Below are positions 37,223-42,717 of a DNA stretch of 42,717 bases, piece by piece (position 1 is the first letter of the stretch; each line of letters opens with the position of its first letter). The notes under the pieces are model-generated. The model made no database searches. It had not been told where the DNA came from and worked only from the letters and a program-made list of their open reading frames with translations. Source of the DNA: Candidatus Woesebacteria bacterium RIFCSPLOWO2_01_FULL_39_10. GTDB lineage: Bacteria > Patescibacteriota > Microgenomatia > UBA8517. Location of the stretch: contig MGHC01000037.1 of assembly GCA_001793015.1 (NCBI GenBank), positions 1 through 42,717 on the forward strand. Direction: 5' to 3'. The translations under genes were made by a program, and so were the position numbers.

Positions 37223-38059
37223 TCATTTTAGAAGTTTTTTACCTTGTTTCTTAGGCAAATAATTTTGCGAGGTAATTACTTTTCTGTCGGTTTCTTTTTC
37301 AAGGTTAGATCTGGCATCTCCGGCGATTTTACCTCCACGCCTTGAGACTTGTTTATTTTTCTCAAATCCTTTGGGGTGTTCTGTTTTGGTAATTTCTGTG
37401 GTTGCTGCCTCACCTAGTTGAGAAAATAAAAGTTCCAAATCGCTCATATGGTCACGCAGATTTTGGCGTTTGAGTCCTTTTATTTTCTTATGTTCCGATG
37501 GGGTAACACCAAACGTAGCTCTGGATATTTCCGCAGTTAGTATTTCATACTCTTTTACAAGTTCTACTCCGTGTTTTTGCCATTCATCCGTCAATTCTTC
37601 CCTAATGACAATAGAACGCATCCGTCTTTCAATCCAATCCTGCGGATAGCCTTTGGCTTTATAGAGTGCTCTAGCTCGTTTTTGGGCTAACTCCGGATCT
37701 TCTATCTCCTGCACTCTTTCATATCCAACCCTGGCTAACCATCTTTTAAAAGGCTCTGCTTTTGCGGATGGAATTGACTGAATAATCCTAAAAATACCTT
37801 CTGTGTTAGCACAATTTAATTTCTGCACACCACCGGATGTTTGAACTGAAAGGGGGGTGGCAATTTGCCCCCACCCTTTGGATAATTCTGGATCGCGTCT
37901 TCGCATATCTTTAATATATCCATCTGGTTGAACCGAATCAGTTAGGGCAGCCACGACATCAACAATCACAAACCACCATTCATTTTTATGAGTAGTTTTC
38001 CTTATTTTCCTATTTCGAAAGATAGCTATTTTAGTTACTTGCGCTATTTCTTGACTCAT
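37223..38059 (-). CDS. Bro-N domain protein (phage antirepressor-like)
   Basis: 'WWFVIVDVVAALTDSVQPDGYIKDMRRRDPELSKGW...VQKLNCANTEGIFRIIQSIPSAKAEPFKRWLARVGYERVQEIEDPEL'. Confidence 0.85.
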   Translation of the reverse strand: MSQEIAQVTKIAIFRNRKIRKTTHKNEWWFVIVDVVAALTDSVQPDGYIKDMRRRDPELSKGWGQIATPLSVQTSGGVQKLNCANTEGIFRIIQSIPSAKAEPFKRWLARVGYERVQEIEDPELAQKRARALYKAKGYPQDWIERRMRSIVIREELTDEWQKHGVELVKEYEILTAEISRATFGVTPSEHKKIKGLKRQNLRDHMSDLELLFSQLGEAATTEITKTEHPKGFEKNKQVSRRGGKIAGDARSNLEKETDRKVITSQNYLPKKQGKKLLK

Positions 38060-38330
38060 ATAGTTTTCATTTTGCTGTTTACAGTATACATCTTAGTTAA
38101 AAACTACTATTGTACTTTATTGTACATAAAAACCCTGCGTAAAATCATTCCTTGAAAAGGTGGATAGATTAGTAAAAATGACTTACTTTTTTGTCTCTGG
38201 AGTTTTCGAGGCTAATTCTGGCTCCAATTCATACAAAAAATCTGGTAAAATAGGCGAGGATCTAAATTCTTGGATAAACTCCGGCAGTCTGGCTAAGATC
38301 ACGTCAGGAGCTCAGCATTTAGCGGGCAGG

Positions 38331-38368
38331 CAAGGAAGAGATCGTGGGTTCAAATCCCATCGCCCGCT
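38331..38368 (+). tRNA. 3' half (positions 36-73) of the interrupted tRNA
   Basis: CAAGGAAGAGATCGTGGGTTCAAATCCCATCGCCCGCT; AC-stem GGAAG pairs with CTTCC, acceptor CGCCCGC pairs with GCGGGCG at 35269. Confidence 0.75.
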
Positions 38369-38378
38369 CAATGTCGGA

Positions 38379-38425
38379 AGGGGCCTGGGACGTTCGACGG
38401 CCTTCAACTCCCCTATCCCGCTCCA
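38379..38425 (+). pseudogene. 3' end of another tRNA with a 19-bp T-loop insertion, encoded CCA
   Basis: AGGGG-[CCTGGGACGTTCGACGGCC]-TTCAACT-CCCCT-ATCCCGC-T-CCA. Confidence 0.6.
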
Positions 38426-38542
38426 AAGGAAATTAGGTTGTTAGAATAAGATAAACAAATTAATAAATTGTCTCTGGTAGTCTATGTAGAAACTACATTT
38501 ATATGATTATTCTCTATAGTAAGTCTGTGATATAGTGACTAT

Positions 38543-39376
38543 ATGGAAGACGGAATTGATTTAAATCCTAAGAAAATCTTTGATAGACGATTATTCACAC
38601 AATACTCGAGAGAAAAGCTTTATGAACTTGAAAGAAGAGTTGTTGAAAGTACACCAAGATTAAATGAACTAATGCGTACAGATCAGTGGGGTGTTTTTGT
38701 ATTTGGATCTGGTGCAGTAGGTCTAGCCACGGATGAGATAACTACTACTGGTGAACCTTTTCCTTATGATGCAATTGGATACTCAGATATTGATACATTT
38801 GTCGTTTTTATGGGAAATAGGCCCGCTAAATTGGTAAGTCTGCCATTATTATTAGCAACAGTAACGAGTGATAGGGCATATGCTGTGGGTAGCGAGTTAG
38901 TGAGAAATCATCAAACAATATCTAACTATGGTACGGTTACCAAAGAAGAATTTCTAGCAGGTCTAGATAATATTGCAGCACAATCCCCTAGTGAGCGGAA
39001 TGGAAATCGAAATAGTCGCTTTTATCTCTATTTGGTTCTTAATAGTTTACTCTCACATAGTTTTGGAAATAGTAACTTTATTAACGAATTAAAAGTTGAT
39101 TTAATAGATAAGCTAACTGGGCTGGAAACCAGTGGGGAAGAGATGTGGAACCTTATGAATGATCTTCTGAGAGAAAACTATTTACATTATGGAGAAAATG
39201 CAGCTGGGGATAATCCAAAAAAAGCAAAACGATATAATGAGGCAATGCAACAAATACTAAACGAACATAGTGTAGCGTCTGATAGGAATCTACGAACACT
39301 ACATATACTTGAAAGACGAAGAACTAGAATTAATCTTCCTAATCTAGATAGAGCAAAAGAGATTTTAATCAAATAG
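38543..39376 (+). CDS. Nucleotidyltransferase-fold protein
   Basis: 'WGVFVFGSGAVGLATDE...AIGYSDIDTFVVF' (GSG ... DxD) NTase signature. Confidence 0.65.
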   Translation: MEDGIDLNPKKIFDRRLFTQYSREKLYELERRVVESTPRLNELMRTDQWGVFVFGSGAVGLATDEITTTGEPFPYDAIGYSDIDTFVVFMGNRPAKLVSLPLLLATVTSDRAYAVGSELVRNHQTISNYGTVTKEEFLAGLDNIAAQSPSERNGNRNSRFYLYLVLNSLLSHSFGNSNFINELKVDLIDKLTGLETSGEEMWNLMNDLLRENYLHYGENAAGDNPKKAKRYNEAMQQILNEHSVASDRNLRTLHILERRRTRINLPNLDRAKEILIK

Positions 39377-39533
39377 CATTTGTAGCTAAGGTGATATTTT
39401 TGATTATTCATGGAGTTTAATACATCTTTGCAGGAGAACAGGATTTAGAGCAATTTACTCTAATCGCAAAATGGTTTTTATAAAAAGCGATTAAATAAGT
39501 TTTGGAGTACGTCCCTAATCCCCTCACCCGCTC

Positions 39534-39589
39534 AAGCGAAGCGCGGAGAGGGTCAAGATTCGCTTTCGACGAATACGCAAGCTTCGCTT
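39534..39589. repeat. Inverted repeat
   Basis: AAGCGAAGC (39534-39542) / GCTTCGCTT (39581-39589), nested ATTCG/CGAAT. Confidence 0.7.
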
Positions 39590-39640
39590 ATCCCGTTCCT
39601 TCTTGAAATTCCTCTACTGAGTAATCTATACTTTATTTAT

Positions 39641-39877
39641 ATGCAGTCAATGTATGAGCCGGAAAACAGAAGCGGTTTTTATCTTTTTATATTCGTATCA
39701 TTGGCATCTTTACTAGGATTTTCATTTTTTGTTTTCTATAAACCGATGATTGTTGAAACGAGCTGTAGCGAAATAGCCTCAGTAACAAGCAACTTATTTT
39801 TTAAGGAACAATCGCAGTATGGCGAAGAATTCTCGTTTTATAAAGTTAAAACCGACTGCGTACTACAATCCGAGTGA
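39641..39877 (+). CDS. Small single-TM protein
   Basis: 78 aa with one hydrophobic helix. Confidence 0.5.
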   Translation: MQSMYEPENRSGFYLFIFVSLASLLGFSFFVFYKPMIVETSCSEIASVTSNLFFKEQSQYGEEFSFYKVKTDCVLQSE

Positions 39878-39930
39878 GTCGATGCTATAACTGGTTCGTT
39901 CCTTCTTAGAACTTCCAGACGCTATATTTT

Positions 39931-40653
39931 ATGAAATTGAAATTTATTAAAAAGCAAAAAGAGGCAAAAGATACAGCCACGTTTTTCTTTGAGCCGGAAA
40001 AGAAAGTTATGTGGTTACCAGGGCAATATTTTTACTTTACACTTCCCGAACTTAAATACCCCGATTCAAGAGGACCAACGCGACACTTTACGATATCGGC
40101 TTCACCAACTGAAGGATCAACTTTAAGATTAACAACAAGGATTAGAAAAGATTCAGGTTATAAAAACACACTAAACGAAATGGCAATTGGAACTTTCATT
40201 GAAGGAGAGGGACCAAATGGCACTTATATTTTGGACGAAAACGAAGAAGGCAATCATATCCTACTTGCCGGAGGTATCGGAATCACTCCTTTTAGATCTT
40301 TCATAAAATATAATATCGACAAAAAACTTTCTGAAACTAAAATCCACCTAATTTATGCCAACTCAACGCCTGAAGAAATCACATTTAGAGAAGAACTAGA
40401 GTCTTGGGATAAGACGTACGAAAATATCAAGATAGCCTTTACGATATCGCGTCCTGAAGATTCTAAAGAAAAATGGACTGGACTAACTGGACGAATCGAT
40501 GGAGACATCATCTCACGTCTCGCTTCACACCTCTCACCTCCAACCTACTGGGTCTGTGGTCCACCGGCAATGGTAGAAGCTACGGAAAAAGTTCTCGGAT
40601 CGCTCAAAATTACTTCTGACAGAGTAAGATCCGAAAAATTCACCGGATATTAG
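39931..40653 (+). CDS. Ferredoxin-NADP reductase-like FAD/NAD(P)-binding oxidoreductase
   Basis: 'RHFTISASPTEG', 'HILLAGGIGITPFRSFI', 'YWVCGPPAMVEA'. Confidence 0.93.
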   Translation: MKLKFIKKQKEAKDTATFFFEPEKKVMWLPGQYFYFTLPELKYPDSRGPTRHFTISASPTEGSTLRLTTRIRKDSGYKNTLNEMAIGTFIEGEGPNGTYILDENEEGNHILLAGGIGITPFRSFIKYNIDKKLSETKIHLIYANSTPEEITFREELESWDKTYENIKIAFTISRPEDSKEKWTGLTGRIDGDIISRLASHLSPPTYWVCGPPAMVEATEKVLGSLKITSDRVRSEKFTGY

Positions 40654-40670
40654 CCTCATGGTTCTTTGAG

Positions 40671-40679
40671 TGATATAAT
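40671..40679 (+). promoter_or_regulatory. Extended -10 TGATATAAT upstream of interrupted tRNA-Thr
   Basis: Same 9-mer as at 35230. Confidence 0.55.
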
Positions 40680-40753
40680 TCTACTGAGCTTTCCAAAATC
40701 CGAAGGATTTTGAGAGGAGAAACCAATGAGCGATTTGAATTTGTCTTTCACCA

Positions 40754-40784
40754 GAAAGCAAATTCGCTAAGCGATTTGCGTTTC
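40754..40784 (+). repeat. Hairpin upstream of interrupted tRNA-Thr
   Basis: GAAA-GCAAAT-t-CGC-TAA-GCG-ATTTGC-g-TTTC. Confidence 0.7.
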
Positions 40785-40880
40785 GACGAGCCGGTGTAGC
40801 TCAATGGCCCGCCTGCAACGCTTAATGCGTAGCATTTGCGGGCAGGTAGAGCAATCCCTTCGCCCGCCTGCTTAAGCTAT

Positions 40881-40980
40881 GCCAGGATAAGAACCTGACA
40901 AATGTCAGAACCTTGTCATTGCAGTAATATGCCAGGATAAGAACCTGACAAATGTCAGAACCTTGTCCTCGCACAAATGT
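40881..40980 (+). repeat. 50-bp tandem repeat (2 copies) abutting tRNA-Thr
   Basis: GCCAGGATAAGAACCTGACAAATGTCAGAACCTTGTC + 13 nt, at 40881 and 40931; tRNA starts at 40981 with GCCAGGATA. Confidence 0.95.
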
Positions 40981-41053
40981 GCCAGGATAGCTCAGCTGGT
41001 AGAGCAAGGCTTTCGTAAAGCTTAGGTCGTGGGTTCGAATCCCACTCCTGGCT
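40981..41053 (+). tRNA. Intact tRNA-Thr(CGT) nested in the anticodon-loop insert
   Basis: GCCAGGATAGCTCAGCTGGTAGAGCAAGGCTTTCGTAAAGCTTAGGTCGTGGGTTCGAATCCCACTCCTGGCT; full cloverleaf, loop TTCGTAA. Confidence 0.95.
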
Positions 41054-41190
41054 CAAAGCATTGCGGGGAACGTCAGACGTTCCGGGCAGGTAAGGGAGAG
41101 GTTAGAGGAGAATAACCAATTCGCAAGTATGCGAATTGTCAAGTCCTCTCATCGGCTCAGATAAATTAGCTTATATAGTAGGAGTAGGTT

Positions 41191-41898
41191 ATGTATTCAA
41201 GAAGGCTTAAAACTGAGGAGGTTAGAAATAAAAGATGGGCTTTAATATTTGTTGTCTTAACCATTGGGACAGTCCTACTCTTAATAACGTACGGGCTTCC
41301 AGGGATTGCCAAGTTTTCTGCATTCCTCACTGAACTAAGACAAACCTCTGAAGCTGTCGAATCATCTGATACAACTCCACCCCCTCCGCCAAGACTTAAT
41401 CTTCTACCAAAAGCGACAAATGATGAAAAGGTCGAAATCCGTGGAACTACTGAACCTGGGGCAACTGTTACAATCTTACTTAACGATGAGGGAGAGGATA
41501 TACTAGCAAACTCAGAAGGCGAATTTTCACTAAATCTTACTCTTTCCAATGAAATAAATACTGTTTCGGCCAAGGCAACTGACAATTCCGGCAACGCAAG
41601 TCAGTATTCTGAAGACTTCACAATTATTTTAGACAAAGAACCACCAAAATTAGAAGTATCAAAGCCAAAGGATGGGAACGAATTCTATGGTTCAAATCAG
41701 AGACAGATAGTATTTGAAGGACTTACCGATGAAGGTGCTCAAGTTCAAATTAACAACAGATTTGTAGTAGTCGAACCTGACGGGTCATTTGCATTTGCTA
41801 CTTCCCTTTCCGAAGGGGACAACGAATTCAAAATAAAAGCAGAGGATTCCTCTGGCAATGTAACAGAAAACACTTTAAAAGTTCGATTTACTCCTTAG
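41191..41898 (+). CDS. Membrane-anchored protein with two bacterial Ig-like/glucodextranase-B-like domains
   Basis: 'VEIRGTTEPGATVTILLNDEGED...NTVSAKATDNSGNASQYSEDFTIILDKEPP'. Confidence 0.82.
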   Translation: MYSRRLKTEEVRNKRWALIFVVLTIGTVLLLITYGLPGIAKFSAFLTELRQTSEAVESSDTTPPPPPRLNLLPKATNDEKVEIRGTTEPGATVTILLNDEGEDILANSEGEFSLNLTLSNEINTVSAKATDNSGNASQYSEDFTIILDKEPPKLEVSKPKDGNEFYGSNQRQIVFEGLTDEGAQVQINNRFVVVEPDGSFAFATSLSEGDNEFKIKAEDSSGNVTENTLKVRFTP

Positions 41899-42717
41899 TT
41901 TTTTGAGACAAACCGCTAGAAGAATCCCCATCCACCCCATTACCCATGGATAGAAAAGACTTTGTACAAAAATGCTATGACTAAAGATTGCTACCGAGGA
42001 AGACATAAATATCAAACCATAAGTTCCTTTTTCGAGATTTAGGTAGATTTTATAAACCACATACAAAAAAACAATCAAACCAATTATTCCTGTTGTTGAA
42101 AAAATTAAAAGAACACTTGAATCGCTTCCGCTACACGCATGAGATTCTACATCCCCTTTAAAAAGACTTATTCTAGCAGGGCATAGATTATTAAAGCCTA
42201 CACCAAATAGCGGGTTTCTTTTTATAATTTCTAAAGTTTGTTGATAATTTTCCACCCGAGCAAATATGCTTGCAGTTCGCTCCAACCTCGTACCTTCACT
42301 TGCAATCCTTGGTACAAGAATTAAAAGAACTAAGAAAATGCTGGCGAGAATTACGAAATATTTTATAATCTTTTTTCGTAATGCTATGAAAACTAAAACT
42401 ACAAAAAATGCAATATAAGTAGCTCGAGAATAGGTAAATGCGATTGTTGCCATAAATATTAAACTTCCCAAAAAATACTGTAACGTTTTATTTTCCAGGA
42501 ACCTAACGCTCGTTACAATAAAACCTAAAAGTAAGATTATACCTATAAATCCGGGGTCAAAAAAAGTTCCTACAATCCTTCCAAGATGGTCATCCCAACC
42601 AATATATTGCAGGCTTCTTATATCAAAAACAAAAAAATATTGAATCCACCCAAAAATTGCAGTTGCGAGGGCTGTGAAGACTAAAATATCAAGAACTTTA
42701 TCTTTTTTTAGTTTCCC
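41875..42717 (-). CDS. O-antigen ligase/Wzy_C-like membrane protein, 5' truncated at window edge
   Basis: Frame open to window end (GKLKKDKVLDILVFTALATAIFGWIQYFFVFDIRSLQYIGWDDHLGRIVGTFFDPGFIGI...); 'FTYSRATYIAF', 'NPLFGVGFNN'. Confidence 0.88.
   Translation of the reverse strand, partial: GKLKKDKVLDILVFTALATAIFGWIQYFFVFDIRSLQYIGWDDHLGRIVGTFFDPGFIGIILLLGFIVTSVRFLENKTLQYFLGSLIFMATIAFTYSRATYIAFFVVLVFIALRKKIIKYFVILASIFLVLLILVPRIASEGTRLERTASIFARVENYQQTLEIIKRNPLFGVGFNNLCPARISLFKGDVESHACSGSDSSVLLIFSTTGIIGLIVFLYVVYKIYLNLEKGTYGLIFMSSSVAIFSHSIFVQSLFYPWVMGWMGILLAVCLKKLRSKSNF

Larger units (their letters stand above)
40790..41157 (+). tRNA. Interrupted tRNA-Thr(CGT) with inserts in D-, anticodon- and T-loops
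   Basis: Exons 40790-40807, 40847-40862, 41091-41108, 41139-41157; joined: GCCGGTGTAGCTCAATGG/TAGAGCAATCCCTTCG/TAAGGGAGAGGTTAGAGG/TCAAGTCCTCTCATCGGCT. Confidence 0.75.

Noticed and set aside
38160-38444. Plus-strand 94-aa ORF
   Set aside because: Runs through the tRNA 3' half and the T-loop insert; no protein-like features
40881-40980. CRISPR array
   Set aside because: Only two units, contiguous without unique spacers, no cas genes; it is a tandem duplication
40822-41007. Minus-strand 61-aa ORF
   Set aside because: Antisense read-through of the 50-bp tandem repeat and tRNA inserts
40863-41090. Group I intron explanation for the tRNA-Thr anticodon-loop insert
   Set aside because: No P3-P8 core or guanosine-binding site recognised by eye, and most of the insert is repeats plus an intact tRNA; needs Infernal to exclude formally
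40790-41157. Archaeal-type bulge-helix-bulge tRNA introns
   Set aside because: No clear 3-nt bulge / 4-bp helix / 3-nt bulge at the exon-insert junctions, and the gene content is bacterial

Overview
Gene-dense, AT-rich bacterial window. Gene content and style (GatCAB, PolX, LemA/HtpX, beta-propeller protein, GIY-YIG, RAYT) suggest a Patescibacteria/CPR (Microgenomates-like) genome; that lineage call is inference only. The left 35 kb is mostly ordinary housekeeping and secreted/membrane genes: DUF2795-like, RAYT transposase, SRPBCC, beta-propeller, zincin, response regulator, GH15-like, msrA, RRM protein, M16 peptidase, histidine kinase, MBL hydrolase, yraN, rplS, dnaE, MFS, gatB-gatA-gatC, htpX, lemA, polX, NUDIX, tRNA-Asp, M24 peptidase, LysM. 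The right end (35.2-41.2 kb) is the unusual part. It holds tRNA genes interrupted in their D-, anticodon- and T-loops by hairpin-bounded insertions. A tRNA-Thr(CGU) gene becomes a near-complete cloverleaf only if three inserts are removed, and one insert carries an intact tRNA-Thr(CGU). Two halves of a perfect cloverleaf (anticodon CTC) lie 3,028 bp apart, separated by a GIY-YIG gene, an intact tRNA-Gly(CCC), a Bro-N protein and an unknown ORF. Three of the inserts share the 3' terminus AGCATT..GCGGG..CAGG. Short palindromic hairpins also occur in intergenic clusters and as apparent in-frame insertions in gatB, polX and a transglycosylase gene, resembling Rickettsia palindromic elements. Other candidates are a small RNA or attenuator upstream of gatCAB, a self-sequestering leader on an RRM gene, an unannotated 38-aa membrane peptide, and RAYT-flanking REP-like palindromes. 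All calls come from reading the sequence; no database searches or folding programs were run.
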